A stretch of 50,529 nt of DNA from Bacillota bacterium (GCA_023416655.1 JAEZHK010000120.1:1-50529); one strand, 5' to 3'; numbered from the stretch's first letter, positions 7,230-16,183 are shown. The notes: generated by a model not told the origin, from the sequence alone. A program made the numbers and translations.

Positions 7230-8855
7230 TTATTTAATCCGGACGCCAACAATGCACCCGCCGCGCGTCCCCACCACCAGCATGTCCTCAAACACTACGG
7301 GAGAACCTTCGATGTTCTGGGTCAGGTTGAGGGCGTCGAGGGATTTCCCCTTCGCCGCGTCGAGCAGGCGCAGTACGCCCTTGGAATTGCCAACGATCAC
7401 ATAGCCGCGCCCGGTCTTGTCGTAGGCCAGCACCGGCGAAGACCAGCCGTACGCCCCCAGGTCATAGGCCCAGACCGTCTTCCCGGTCGCCTTGTCGAGC
7501 GCGAACAGCGTGCCGCCGTCCTCCGTCTTGGCGACGCTGAAGTACACCATATCCTTGAGGCGTCCCTTGCCGATCGCCGGGGAGCCGAACAGCCCCGCGT
7601 TGTGCTTGTCCTGCACCTTGACGTCCCGGCTCCAGACGACGCGCCCGGTCAGCGCGTCAAGCCTTCTGAGCGTGCAGCAGCCGTCCTTGACGTGGTCCAG
7701 CTCGTTGCCCGTATAGAGCGCGACGCCGTCCTCCGTCTCCTCCAGCGCGATGGTGGCATCGGTATCGTCCCCGGTTTTGACCGCCCAGACGCAGGAGAGC
7801 GTGTTGAGGTCCACGCACTGCAGCACGCCCACGTTGTCCGCGAAGTAGCCATAATGGTTGTAAACAGCCAGCGAATTTTCAATGCCCAGCTTGGCCGCGG
7901 ACTTGAACTTGTAGGCGTAGCGGTCCACCTTGGGGTTTATGGACATCCTGCCCTTCGCCGGGTCGAATTCCGAATTGAGCCGGACCAGGTACATCAGGCC
8001 GTTTTCACCCACCTGCAAAAGCGTGTCCGTCTCCGCGTCCACCAGCGGCGAGGCGTCGGAGGCGTACCAGTTCCGCGTACGCATCTCGTCGCGCCCGTTC
8101 AGAAAGAAGAGCATCTCCTGGTCGATCAGGCTGAACACGCGCGTGCCGATTCGGACCTCGCGGCCGCCCACGGTGTCGATGCCCTGCCCGCAGTAGAGCA
8201 GCGGGTAGCCCCGGGGATCGACCGCGACGCTGCCCTTGATCGGCGCGCCGATGTCGATGGGCGGGCGCGTTTGTTCCCCATCCTCGAGGTCCAGAAACCG
8301 GATCTTGCCGTCCAGCGCGGCGTAGATCACCTCGGTCAGCCCGGACTTGTCCTTCTTTTCCTTATTAAGATGCATGGCCTTGCGCGTTTCGTCCGGCCAG
8401 CGGACGACCGCCGCCTGCCCCGTCCAGCCGACGCCCGACCAATCGTCGATGTGTCCGACCTTGACGGACCAGGACAGTTCGAGCTTCGACGCGCGCTCCG
8501 GCACATAGCCGTAAGCGGCGGTGTCGCGGTAGTTGTTGCCCCGGAAGGTCGTCACGCCCTCGAGCTTCGCGTAAGCGTCCCCCGATCCCATGAAGATCGA
8601 CGGGTCGCGGAGGTAGAAGTCAACCGCATGGCCGTTTTCGTAGATGCGCTGGCGCACGAACGAGGGGTCCGCGCCTTCGTTCACTTCGCCGACTTCCAGC
8701 CCCTCGGCGCCGGGCGGGAGCGCGCCGAAGCCGGGCAGCAGCGGGGCGGGCACAGGCTCCTCTCCCAAAGCGGTGCGCGCCGCAAAGGGTATTAACAGGA
8801 GAACGGCCATCGCCGCGCAAGCGAAAGCCTTCGGAATCCTCCCGCCGCGCCGCAT
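7230..8855 (-). CDS. exported PQQ-like beta-propeller repeat protein
   Basis: From the ATG at 8855 the product is 541 residues. It starts MRRGGRIPKAFACAAMAVLL with a Sec signal peptide ending near ARTALG, so it is exported. The body repeats blocks such as GKIRFLDLEDGEQ, LFALDKATGKTVWAYDLGAY and LRLLDAAKGKSLDALNL, the strand-turn pattern of PQQ-like/WD-type propellers. PQQ need not bind; such proteins often act as scaffolds or sensors. A longer frame back to 8984 is open, but the promoter at 8922-8950 lies inside it and GGGGAGGGG precedes 8855, so I chose the shorter start. Function unknown. Confidence 0.85.
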   Translation of the reverse strand: MRRGGRIPKAFACAAMAVLLLIPFAARTALGEEPVPAPLLPGFGALPPGAEGLEVGEVNEGADPSFVRQRIYENGHAVDFYLRDPSIFMGSGDAYAKLEGVTTFRGNNYRDTAAYGYVPERASKLELSWSVKVGHIDDWSGVGWTGQAAVVRWPDETRKAMHLNKEKKDKSGLTEVIYAALDGKIRFLDLEDGEQTRPPIDIGAPIKGSVAVDPRGYPLLYCGQGIDTVGGREVRIGTRVFSLIDQEMLFFLNGRDEMRTRNWYASDASPLVDAETDTLLQVGENGLMYLVRLNSEFDPAKGRMSINPKVDRYAYKFKSAAKLGIENSLAVYNHYGYFADNVGVLQCVDLNTLSCVWAVKTGDDTDATIALEETEDGVALYTGNELDHVKDGCCTLRRLDALTGRVVWSRDVKVQDKHNAGLFGSPAIGKGRLKDMVYFSVAKTEDGGTLFALDKATGKTVWAYDLGAYGWSSPVLAYDKTGRGYVIVGNSKGVLRLLDAAKGKSLDALNLTQNIEGSPVVFEDMLVVGTRGGCIVGVRIK

Positions 8856-8921
8856 GCAACCCCTCCCCGCCTCACCAGCGCATGCCCGGGGGGCCTCCGC
8901 CGGAACCGCGCCAATAGACAG

Positions 8922-8950
8922 ACAATACCAAATTTCTCTGGAAATATCAA
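8922..8950 (-). promoter_or_regulatory. sigma-A promoter of the beta-propeller gene
   Basis: TTGATA (8945-8950), a 17-bp spacer and TATTGT (8922-8927) on the minus strand, with an extended -10 TG. It places the start of transcription about 60 nt before the ATG at 8855. Confidence 0.7.
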
Positions 8951-8981
8951 CCTTTATGTCGAAATTGTGTTCCTTTCCGCG

Positions 8982-9024
8982 CAAAAACGCGGACCACCGG
9001 CTTTTCCAGCCGATGGTCCGTTTT
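8982..9024 (-). terminator. terminator of the corrinoid-protein gene
   Basis: On the minus strand CGGACCATCGGC pairs with GCCGGTGGTCCG (one mismatch) and is followed by CGTTTTTGC, about 20 nt after the stop. Confidence 0.8.
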
Positions 9025-9043
9025 GCGTTCGCTATGTTGTGAT

Positions 9044-9676
9044 TTAGGCGATGAGTTCCTTGGCCAGGTCCGCCGCGGAGGCCGCGTCGGGCGAGTATCC
9101 GTCCGCGCCCACTTCGTCGGCGAAGGACTGGGTGACCGGCGCGCCGCCGATCATGATCTTGACCTTTTCACGGACGCCCGCCTCGCGGATGGCGTCGATA
9201 GACAGCTTGATGGACGGCATCGTGGTCGTGAGCAGAGCGCTCATGCCCAGGATCTGCGCGCCCTGGTTCTTGGCGGCGTCGATGAACGTCTCGGGCGTCA
9301 CGTCCACGCCCAGGTCGATGACGGTGAAGCCCGCGCCTTCCAGCATCATGCCCACCAGGTTCTTGCCGATGTCGTGCAGGTCGCCCTTCACGGTGCCGAT
9401 GGCGACCACGCCGCGGGACTGCGCGTTGGCTTCGGCCAAGAGCGGCTTCAAAATCTCGGTGCCGGTCTTCATCGCGCGGGCGGCGATCAGCACTTCGGGC
9501 ACGTAGACTTCGTTGTTCTTGAACAGCACGCCCAGCTCGTTCATGCCGACGATCAGGCCGTCGTTGAGAATCGCTTCCGCATTGACCCCTTCGGCAACCG
9601 CTTCCGTCACAAGCGTCTTGACAATCTTCGCGCGGCCAGCCTTAACGGCATCCGCGATGGCGCGAAAGTCCGCCAT
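9044..9676 (-). CDS. methyltransferase cognate corrinoid protein (MtbC/MttC type)
   Basis: The 210-residue protein has the two-domain plan of free-standing corrinoid proteins. A helical cap covers about residues 1-85. A B12-binding Rossmann-like domain follows, with the base-off/His-on motif DLHDIGKN (DxHxxG), then MSALLTTTM and IGGAPVT for the nucleotide tail. Such proteins shuttle a methyl group between a substrate-specific methyltransferase and an acceptor methyltransferase. No methyltransferase or reductive activase gene lies nearby, so its partners must be elsewhere. It is divergent from a PocR-domain AraC regulator, its most likely controller. ATG at 9676 follows CGGAGGGG. Confidence 0.93.
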   Translation of the reverse strand: MADFRAIADAVKAGRAKIVKTLVTEAVAEGVNAEAILNDGLIVGMNELGVLFKNNEVYVPEVLIAARAMKTGTEILKPLLAEANAQSRGVVAIGTVKGDLHDIGKNLVGMMLEGAGFTVIDLGVDVTPETFIDAAKNQGAQILGMSALLTTTMPSIKLSIDAIREAGVREKVKIMIGGAPVTQSFADEVGADGYSPDAASAADLAKELIA

Positions 9677-9818
9677 TACAATCCCCTCCGAAATTTACTC
9701 TTGGGCTGTGCCCTCTTGCATAGTATAGCATGAAAAGGGCCGAAGAATTATAACAATTTCACTCTGTTTACGTGTAATTTTTTTTGATTTGTGATACAAT
9801 GCGTGTGGGGGTGATCCC
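9677..9818. promoter_or_regulatory. divergent control region between corrinoid protein and PocR/AraC regulator
   Basis: This AT-rich 142-bp spacer holds TACAAT (9795-9800) as a -10 candidate for the regulator and, on the minus strand, TATACT near 9722-9727 for the corrinoid gene. Neither has a good -35, consistent with activator-dependent transcription. Confidence 0.5.
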
Positions 9819-11075
9819 GTGCAAAAAGATACGATCCGGGAGCGCGCCGAGGCGCTGGGCAAGGTGGCCTCGCTGCCGGTGCAGGTATTGGACGTAAGTG
9901 GGCGCGCTGAAATGCGCTGCGGCGGCCTGTGCGATTATTGCAAAATTTTCAAGCGGTACATGAAGCCGGGTGAATCCTGCGAGGCGCTGCACGCGCTGGC
10001 CGGGCGGCGCGCCATGGACCTGGGCGAATCTTACATCTTTACCTGCCACGCGGGGGTGTACCACATCGTGATGCCGCTGGTCAGCGACAGCGAATTCGAT
10101 GGCGCGGTTCTGCTCGGGCCGTTCATGCTGGGCGCGATGGACTCGACGCTTTTGCAGGAGGTCGCCAAGCGCTATCAACTGCCGATCGATGCGCTGCTGG
10201 ACATGTACGACGCGGCGAACAACCTCAAGTCGCTGTCCACCGAGGAGGCCGGCGCGCTTTGCCGTATGGTGCGCTTCCTGTTCGGCTCAATGGAGGAGTC
10301 CTCGCTGGAGGCGAAGCGGGGGCGCGCGCAGCAGCAGAGCCGCATCGGCGAATCGATCCAGACCTACAAGGGCTTCCAGGCGGCGGGCTCCTCCTACCCG
10401 CTGGAGAAGGAGCGCGCGCTGGTGCGCCATGTGCGCTCCGGCGACGTGGCGGAAGCCAAGGCGCTTTTGAACGACCTTCTGGGCTACGCGCTGTTCCTGA
10501 GCGGCGGCACGCTGGAGGTGGTCAAGGCGTGCACGGCGGAGCTCTGCGCACTGTTGTCCCGGGCGGCCATCGAGGGCGGCGGGGGCACGCTCGACGCGCT
10601 GGCGATGAACCGCTCGTTCATGCGCTCCCTGTGGCAGGCTTCCACGGTGGAGGACCTGTGCTACCACATGCAGGAGGCGGTGGAGCGCTTCTGTCAGAGC
10701 GCGTTCCCGCCGTCCTCCTCCGCGGAGCGGGACGTGATCCAGCAGGCCACGCGCTTCATCAACATCCACTTCGCGGAGCCGCTGACGCTGGAGGACGTGG
10801 CGCGCAGCGTACACCTGAGCGAGAGCTACTTCTCCTCCCTGTTCAAAAAGGGCTGCGGCGCGTCGTTTAGGGAATACCTGAACGCCGTCCGGGTGGACGA
10901 GGCGAGGCGGCTGCTCGATCTGGGCCAGCAGTCGGTCACGGAGATCGCGTTGGCGGTGGGCTTTGAGAGCCAGAGCTACTTTTCAAAGGTTTTCCGGGCG
11001 GTGACCGGCGCCTCTCCGAAGGAATACCGTATAAAAGTACATGTAAATCATGCCGGTTCGGACGCGGCCACGTGA
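9819..11075 (+). CDS. AraC-family regulator with N-terminal PocR sensory domain
   Basis: The 418-residue protein begins with a PocR-type domain (about residues 5-170) recognisable by CGGLCDYCKIFKRY, a later conserved Cys at GESCEALH, and GESYIFTCHAGVYHIVMPLV. PocR domains bind small organic ligands. The C-terminal 100 residues are an AraC double helix-turn-helix (LTLEDVARSVHLSESYFSSL and SVTEIALAVGFESQSYFSKV). Start is GTG at 9819 after GGGGGTGAT. It is divergent from the corrinoid-protein gene across 142 bp, the usual arrangement for a regulator and its target. The liv-type operon begins 332 bp downstream on its own promoter and could be a second target. Confidence 0.92.
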   Translation: MQKDTIRERAEALGKVASLPVQVLDVSGRAEMRCGGLCDYCKIFKRYMKPGESCEALHALAGRRAMDLGESYIFTCHAGVYHIVMPLVSDSEFDGAVLLGPFMLGAMDSTLLQEVAKRYQLPIDALLDMYDAANNLKSLSTEEAGALCRMVRFLFGSMEESSLEAKRGRAQQQSRIGESIQTYKGFQAAGSSYPLEKERALVRHVRSGDVAEAKALLNDLLGYALFLSGGTLEVVKACTAELCALLSRAAIEGGGGTLDALAMNRSFMRSLWQASTVEDLCYHMQEAVERFCQSAFPPSSSAERDVIQQATRFINIHFAEPLTLEDVARSVHLSESYFSSLFKKGCGASFREYLNAVRVDEARRLLDLGQQSVTEIALAVGFESQSYFSKVFRAVTGASPKEYRIKVHVNHAGSDAAT

Positions 11076-11349
11076 ACGACGCTATGGTGCGCGGATCGCG
11101 GAAAAACCGCGGTCGAATCGAACGGGCGAAACGAAACAGCCTGAAAATTTCAGCAGGCAAATGCTCCGGGCCGCCTGATTATGAACCATTTTTATGCAAA
11201 TTCCGCCCGGTTCCCGCTTTGGAGCCGGGCGATTTGCATCTTTCTGTCACAATCATGCAAATTCCAGGTGAATTTGAATACCCGCGCAACTTCTCCGTCA
11301 TTTTTGGCTGGTTTCCTAGAAAACCAGTTTTCAAAACGAACGATTACGC
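11076..11349. other. gene-free stretch with inverted repeats upstream of the liv operon
   Basis: No gene is visible. The region has a strong imperfect inverted repeat at 11194-11239 (ATGCAAAT and ATTTGCAT outer arms, CCCGG/CCGGG inner), a plausible terminator for the upstream regulator. A 20-bp dyad at 11309-11328 has arms CTGGTTT and AAACCAG around CTAG and could be an operator. Confidence 0.5.
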
Positions 11350-11378
11350 TTGCGTTCGCGCCATATGCGGCGTATAAT
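11350..11378 (+). promoter_or_regulatory. promoter of the branched-chain amino acid transport operon
   Basis: TTGCGT (11350-11355), 17-bp spacer, TATAAT (11373-11378), placed 29 nt before the livJ-type start. Confidence 0.8.
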
Positions 11379-11407
11379 GGGTGCATCACTTGCAAGGAGG
11401 GAAATCC

Positions 11408-12565
11408 ATGAAGAAGGTTCTCGCCCTGGTCCTCGCCCTCATGCTGTTCGTACCCGCTTTCGCGTTCGCCGAAGACGTTGTGAAAGTCGGCGTGTTCGAG
11501 CCGGTGACCGGCGAAAACGGCGGCGGCGGCTTCCAGGAAGTCTTGGGCATGCGCTACGCCAACCAGGTCGTCCCGACGGTGGACATCGGCGGCAAGACCT
11601 ACAAGGTGGAACTGGTCGAGGTCGACAACAAGTCCGACAAGACCGAGGCCGTCACCGCGGCCCAGAGCCTGATCGCCAGCGGCGTGTCCGTTGTGCTGGG
11701 CTCCTACGGCTCGGGCGTCTCCATCGCGGCGGGCGGCATCTTCGCCGACGCGAAGGTCGCGGCCATCGGCGCTTCCTGCACCAACCCGCAGGTCACGCTG
11801 GGGAACGATTACTACTTCCGTGTGTGCTTCCTGGATCCCTTCCAGGGAACCGTCATGGCCAACTACGCTTTCCAGGATGGCGCCAAGACCGCGGCGGTCA
11901 TCACCCAGCTGGGCGACGACTACTCCTCGGGCCTGGGCAACTTCTTCCTGAAGGCCTTCAAGGGGCTCGCCGGTGACGCCTCCGTCGTCAGTAACGAGCA
12001 GTTCCAGACCAACCAGACCGACTTCAAGGCCATCCTGACCAACGTCAAGGCCGCCAATCCCGACGTCATCTTCGCGCCCTCCTCCATCGCCACCGCGCCG
12101 CTTCTCATCAAGCAGGCCCGCGAGCTGGGCATCACCGCCAAGATCATGGCCGGCGATACTTGGGAGAACGTGACGATCATCGAGAACGCCGGCAAGGATG
12201 CCGAAGGCATCACCTTCTCCACCTTCTTCGACGAGGCCGACGCAGCCGCGGCGGACTTCGTCAAGGGCTTCAAGGAATACCTGAAAGCCAACCCCGAGTC
12301 GCTGGAGAAGAACGGCGGCGAAGGCGTGGCCGCGGTTTCCGCGCTGGGCTATGACGCCTACATGACCGCCATCGCGGCCATCCAGGCGGCCGGCACCACC
12401 GACTCCCAGGCCATCCGCGACGCGCTGCCCGGCGTCTCCATCACCGGCGTCACCGGCGCGATCACCTTCGACGAGAACGGCGACGCCAAGAAGGACATGG
12501 CGTACATCAAGACCGTCGAAGGCGGTGCCTTCAAGTTCCTCAAGACCGTGACCATCGGCAAGTAA
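11408..12565 (+). CDS. livJ: branched-chain amino acid-type ABC transporter substrate-binding protein
   Basis: The 385-residue protein starts MKKVLALVLALMLFVPAFAF with a signal peptide. Unlike many Gram-positive receptors it has no lipobox cysteine near the end of the signal (AFAFAEDVVKVG). The mature part is a Leu/Ile/Val-binding family fold: VGVFEPVTGENGGGG, YKVELVEVDNKSDK, VSVVLGSYGSGVSIAAGGI and VAAIGASCTNP. ATG at 11408 has AAGGAGG at ideal distance. It heads a five-gene importer operon and is followed by a stable hairpin that probably keeps its mRNA in excess over the permease genes. The true ligand may be another amino acid or amide. Confidence 0.93.
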   Translation: MKKVLALVLALMLFVPAFAFAEDVVKVGVFEPVTGENGGGGFQEVLGMRYANQVVPTVDIGGKTYKVELVEVDNKSDKTEAVTAAQSLIASGVSVVLGSYGSGVSIAAGGIFADAKVAAIGASCTNPQVTLGNDYYFRVCFLDPFQGTVMANYAFQDGAKTAAVITQLGDDYSSGLGNFFLKAFKGLAGDASVVSNEQFQTNQTDFKAILTNVKAANPDVIFAPSSIATAPLLIKQARELGITAKIMAGDTWENVTIIENAGKDAEGITFSTFFDEADAAAADFVKGFKEYLKANPESLEKNGGEGVAAVSALGYDAYMTAIAAIQAAGTTDSQAIRDALPGVSITGVTGAITFDENGDAKKDMAYIKTVEGGAFKFLKTVTIGK

Positions 12566-12582
12566 TCGGCGGATATTGATCG

Positions 12583-12612
12583 CAGGGGCCGATTCCATCG
12601 GCCCCTGTTCTT
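12583..12612 (+). terminator. hairpin/partial terminator between livJ and livH
   Basis: CAGGGGCCGAT pairs with ATCGGCCCCTG around a 3-nt loop, followed by TTCTTGT. Such structures after binding-protein genes usually attenuate read-through or protect the upstream message from decay. Confidence 0.75.
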
Positions 12613-12629
12613 GTAATCGGAGGGGTTCC

Positions 12630-13511
12630 ATGAGCCTGACAACCTTGATGCAGCACTTCCTGACCGGCATTTCGCTGGGCGGCGCCTACGCGCTGATCGC
12701 CATCGGCTACACGATGGTGTACGGAATCCTGCGGCTGATCAACTTCGCCCACGGCGACATCTTCATGATGGCCGGTTACTTCATGATCTTCTCCATGTCC
12801 AGCCTGCCCTGGCAGCTCTCGATCCCGATCGTGATCCTGTGCACGGTCGCGCTGGGCTTCGCCATCGAGCGGAGCGCCTACGCGCCGCTGCGCACGGCGC
12901 CCCGAATGTCTATCATGATCTCGGCCATCGGCGTATCGTACCTGCTTCAGAACCTGGCCACATACCTCTTCTCGGCGCTCCCGAAGCCCTACCCGGAGAT
13001 CCCGTTCCTCAAGCGCATTTTCGAGATCGGCAGCGTTTCGGCGTCGCTGGTCACGTTCGTGACGCCCATCGTCGCGATCCTGCTGGTCTGGGGGCTGACC
13101 CAGCTGATCAACCATTCCAAGATCGGCATGGCAATGCGCGCCGTCAGCAAGGACTTTGAAACCAGTAAGCTCATGGGCATCAAGATCAACACCGTCATCT
13201 CCGTCACCTTCGTGATCGGCTCGGCGCTGGCGGCGGTGGGATCGATCCTGTACTTTACAGACCGCATGTCGGTCAACCCCTTCAGCGGCACGCTGCCCGG
13301 GCTCAAGTGCTTCGTGGCGGCGGTTCTGGGCGGCATCGGCTCGGTGCCAGGCGCGATGGTGGGCGGCTTTGTGATCGGCATGTTTGAGACGGCCCTGGTG
13401 GCCGCCGGTGCGTCCACATTTTCGGACGCGTTCACGTTCGTGCTGCTGATCGTGCTGCTCCTGTTCAGGCCCACGGGTCTCTTCGGCGAAAAGACTACGG
13501 ATAAGGTGTGA
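12630..13511 (+). CDS. livH: branched-chain amino acid ABC transporter permease LivH
   Basis: The 293-residue integral membrane protein is the LivH-type permease. It shows GISLGGAYALIAIGYTMVYG and ILRLINFAHGD near the N-terminus and GLKCFVAAVLGGIGSVPGAM near the C-terminus, the family's cytoplasmic EAA-like loop. About eight hydrophobic segments are visible. It forms the channel with LivM and is driven by LivG and LivF. ATG at 12630 follows CGGAGGGG; an open frame extends upstream but has no ribosome binding site. It is 6 nt ahead of livM. Confidence 0.95.
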   Translation: MSLTTLMQHFLTGISLGGAYALIAIGYTMVYGILRLINFAHGDIFMMAGYFMIFSMSSLPWQLSIPIVILCTVALGFAIERSAYAPLRTAPRMSIMISAIGVSYLLQNLATYLFSALPKPYPEIPFLKRIFEIGSVSASLVTFVTPIVAILLVWGLTQLINHSKIGMAMRAVSKDFETSKLMGIKINTVISVTFVIGSALAAVGSILYFTDRMSVNPFSGTLPGLKCFVAAVLGGIGSVPGAMVGGFVIGMFETALVAAGASTFSDAFTFVLLIVLLLFRPTGLFGEKTTDKV

Positions 13512-13517
13512 TGCGAT

Positions 13518-14630
13518 ATGAATAAGACGACGAAGTGGCTTCTATCGCTCATCACCGTCGCGCTCCTGGCCTTCGGGCTCAGCTTGCTCGAGGAGAACCG
13601 CTTCGCGCAGGGCATGCTGTACTCGGTCTTGCAAAAGAGCGCGATTCTGGCCATCGCGGCGGTTTCGATGAACCTTTTGAACGGCTTTACGGGCCTTTTC
13701 TCGCTGGGGCAGGCGGGCTTCATGGCGCTGGGCGCGTACACCACCGCCATCCTGATCATCCCCACCGCGAAGCTTGAAGGCGTGTATTATATGGATGGCA
13801 TCTCCTCCGCCATCCTCGGCTTCCGCACGTTCCTGGACGGCGCTCCCGCATGGCTGCAAACGTCCTACCCCTTTCTGGCGCTGATCGCGGGCGGCCTGGT
13901 GGCGGCGGCCTTCGCTTCGCTGATCGGCCTTCCGATCCTTCGGCTCAAGAGCGACTACCTGGCCATCGCGACGCTGGGCTTTTCGGAGATCGTGCGCGCG
14001 CTGATCGCCAGCCCCCAGCTCAACACCGTCACCAACGGCTCCTATGGCTTGAAAAGCATCCCGAAGCTCGGCTCCATCGTGACCACCTTCATCATCGCCG
14101 CGGTGTGCGTCGGCGCGATCGTGCTGCTCATCAAGTCCAGCTACGGCCGCGCGTTCAAGGCCATCCGCGAGGACGAGATCGCCGCGGAGTCCATGGGCAT
14201 CAACCTGATGAAGCACAAGAACCTGGCGTTCGTCATCAGTTCCTTCTTCACCGCGATTTCCGGCGGCATGCTGGCGATGTTCATGCAGTCCATCGACTCC
14301 TCCACGTTCAAGATCGCGATGACCTATGATGTTCTCTTGATCGTGGTCATCGGCGGCATCGGCTCGGTGACGGGCAGCGTGTTCTCGGCGTTCCTGGTGA
14401 CCGCGGCCAAGGAGTGGTGGCTGAGGTTCTTCGACACGCCGCTGACCATCGGAACCTTCCAGGTGCCGCTGTTGCGCACGGGCTTCCGCATGGTAGTGTT
14501 CTCGGTGCTTCTGATGGTGGTGGTGCTGTTCTACCGCCGCGGCCTCATGGGCACGAACGAGTTCTCCTGGGACTTCTTCTGGAAGAAGCGCAGCAGCGCG
14601 GCGAAAGGGGGTGCGCGCGGTGGCAAATAA
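13518..14630 (+). CDS. livM: branched-chain amino acid ABC transporter permease LivM
   Basis: The 370-residue permease has the LivM pattern: SMNLLNGFTGLFSLGQAGFM with ALGAYT, then LPILRLKSDYLAIATLGFSE and the C-terminal loop AFKAIREDEIAAESMGINLM with VIGGIGSVTGS. It pairs with LivH. A hydrophilic C-terminal stretch rich in Lys and Gly ends the protein and overlaps the livG start by 11 bp. The ribosome binding site AAGGTG is weak, suggesting translation is coupled to livH. Confidence 0.95.
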   Translation: MNKTTKWLLSLITVALLAFGLSLLEENRFAQGMLYSVLQKSAILAIAAVSMNLLNGFTGLFSLGQAGFMALGAYTTAILIIPTAKLEGVYYMDGISSAILGFRTFLDGAPAWLQTSYPFLALIAGGLVAAAFASLIGLPILRLKSDYLAIATLGFSEIVRALIASPQLNTVTNGSYGLKSIPKLGSIVTTFIIAAVCVGAIVLLIKSSYGRAFKAIREDEIAAESMGINLMKHKNLAFVISSFFTAISGGMLAMFMQSIDSSTFKIAMTYDVLLIVVIGGIGSVTGSVFSAFLVTAAKEWWLRFFDTPLTIGTFQVPLLRTGFRMVVFSVLLMVVVLFYRRGLMGTNEFSWDFFWKKRSSAAKGGARGGK

Positions 14631-15459
14631 CGTATTGCATTTGGACAATGTGACGATGCAGTTCGGCGGCGTGGTCGCCGTCAGCGACCTGTCGCTGGAC
14701 GTGAACGAGGGCGAAATCGTCGCGCTCATCGGCCCCAACGGCGCGGGCAAGACCACCGCGTTCAACGTAATCACCGGCGTTTACGCGCCCACCAACGGCC
14801 GCGTGGTATTGAGAGGCGAGACCATCGCCGAAGGCTACCCCACCGGCAAGATGAAAAAGCTCTACGCCGCCGCTCACAACGGCGAGTACACCAAGCTGAT
14901 CGCGAACACGCCGGACAAGATCACCTTGAAGGGCGTGGCCCGCACCTTTCAGAACATCCGCCTGTTCAAGGACCTGACGGTGTTTGAAAACGTCTTAATC
15001 GCCAAGCACCTGCACGTGAAAGCGGACGTGGTCTCCGCCACCTTCCGCCTGAATTTTCAGGAGGAGGCGAAAATCCGGCGCGAATCGCAGGAACTGATCA
15101 GCGCGCTGGGCCTCAAAAGCGTGATGGACGAGAAGTCCTCGTCCCTCCCCTACGGCAAGCAGCGCGTGCTGGAGATCGTGCGCGCGCTGGCCACGAACCC
15201 GAGCCTGCTGCTGCTGGACGAGCCCGCCGCGGGCATGAACCCGCAGGAGACGGACGACCTTTCGGACTTCATCCGCAAGATCAAGAAGGAGTTCAAGCTC
15301 ACCGTGTTCATGATCGAGCACCACATGAATCTGGTCATGGACATCTCCGACCGGATCTACGTGATCGATTTCGGCAAGTACATTGCAAGCGGCACGCCCG
15401 CGCAGGTGCAGTTCAACCCGGATGTCATCAAGGCCTACTTGGGGGTGGAAGAAGCATGA
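14620..15459 (+). CDS. livG: branched-chain amino acid ABC transporter ATP-binding protein LivG
   Basis: This 279-residue ATPase has Walker A GPNGAGKTT, Q-loop RTFQNIRLFKDLTVFENVL, Walker B LLLLDEPAAGM and switch His in MIEHHM. The signature region reads SSSLPYGKQRVLEIVRALA, where SLPYG replaces LSGGQ as is normal for LivG. Between the Walker A half and the Q-loop there is an extra segment (YPTGKMKKLYAAAHNGEYTK and onward, about 25 residues) absent from typical LivG. I took GTG at 14620, 9 nt after GGGG; GTG at 14611 is an alternative. It overlaps livF by 4 bp. Confidence 0.94.
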   Translation: MANNVLHLDNVTMQFGGVVAVSDLSLDVNEGEIVALIGPNGAGKTTAFNVITGVYAPTNGRVVLRGETIAEGYPTGKMKKLYAAAHNGEYTKLIANTPDKITLKGVARTFQNIRLFKDLTVFENVLIAKHLHVKADVVSATFRLNFQEEAKIRRESQELISALGLKSVMDEKSSSLPYGKQRVLEIVRALATNPSLLLLDEPAAGMNPQETDDLSDFIRKIKKEFKLTVFMIEHHMNLVMDISDRIYVIDFGKYIASGTPAQVQFNPDVIKAYLGVEEA

Positions 15460-16178
15460 GCCTGCTGGAAGTCAAGGATCTGAAGGTCAGCTTCGGCGGC
15501 ATCGAAGCCCTCAAAGGCATCTCGTTCGGGGTGGACGAAGGCGCGATCGTCACGCTGATCGGCGCGAACGGCGCTGGCAAGTCCACGACGCTTCGGGCCA
15601 TCACCGGCCTGGTGAACCCGTCGGGCGGGACGATCACCTACGCGGGCAAAAGCATTACGGGCATGGACACCCAGAAGATCGTCGAGATGGGCATCGCGCT
15701 GGTGCCAGAAGGCCGCCGCGTGTTCCCGAACCTGACGGTGCTTGAAAACCTCCGGATCGGCGCGTACATGCGCACCGACAAGGCGGGCATCGATTCGGAC
15801 ATCGAGCACGTATACCACCTGTTCCCCCGGCTCAAGGAGCGCCATTGGCAACTCGCCGGCACGCTCTCCGGCGGCGAACAGCAGATGCTGGCGGTGGGCC
15901 GCGGCCTCATGAGTAAGCCCAAGATCCTCATGATGGACGAGCCGTCGCTGGGCCTCGCGCCGATGGTCGTGCGGGACATCTTCTCGATCATCAAGACCCT
16001 CAATAAGGAGGGCATCACCATCCTTTTGATTGAGCAGAACGCCAACGCCGCGCTCCGTGCCGCCAGAACCGGCTATGTGCTTGAAACCGGGCGCATCACT
16101 CTCTCCGGCACCGGCCCAGAACTCCTTGAGAACAAACAGGTGCGCGAGGCCTACTTGGGCAAGACGCGGGAAAAGTAA
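15456..16178 (+). CDS. livF: branched-chain amino acid ABC transporter ATP-binding protein LivF
   Basis: The 240-residue LivF-type ATPase has Walker A GANGAGKST, Q-loop LVPEGRRVFPNLTVLENL, signature LSGGEQQMLAVGRGL and Walker B KILMMDEPSLGL. It is the second motor of the importer, last gene of livJHMGF, with its ATG overlapping the livG stop. Transcription ends at the strong bidirectional hairpin at 16273-16312. Confidence 0.96.
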   Translation: MSLLEVKDLKVSFGGIEALKGISFGVDEGAIVTLIGANGAGKSTTLRAITGLVNPSGGTITYAGKSITGMDTQKIVEMGIALVPEGRRVFPNLTVLENLRIGAYMRTDKAGIDSDIEHVYHLFPRLKERHWQLAGTLSGGEQQMLAVGRGLMSKPKILMMDEPSLGLAPMVVRDIFSIIKTLNKEGITILLIEQNANAALRAARTGYVLETGRITLSGTGPELLENKQVREAYLGKTREK

Positions 16179-16183
16179 GAGAC

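Noticed and set aside
7194..8795. Long open frame antisense to the beta-propeller gene
   Set aside because: GC-rich third positions produce long shadow frames; this one has arginine/histidine-rich shadow composition and covers a gene with signal peptide and repeats.
8856..8984. Upstream extension of the beta-propeller gene
   Set aside because: A TTGATA-N17-TATTGT promoter lies inside the extension, and a good ribosome binding site and signal peptide begin at 8855.
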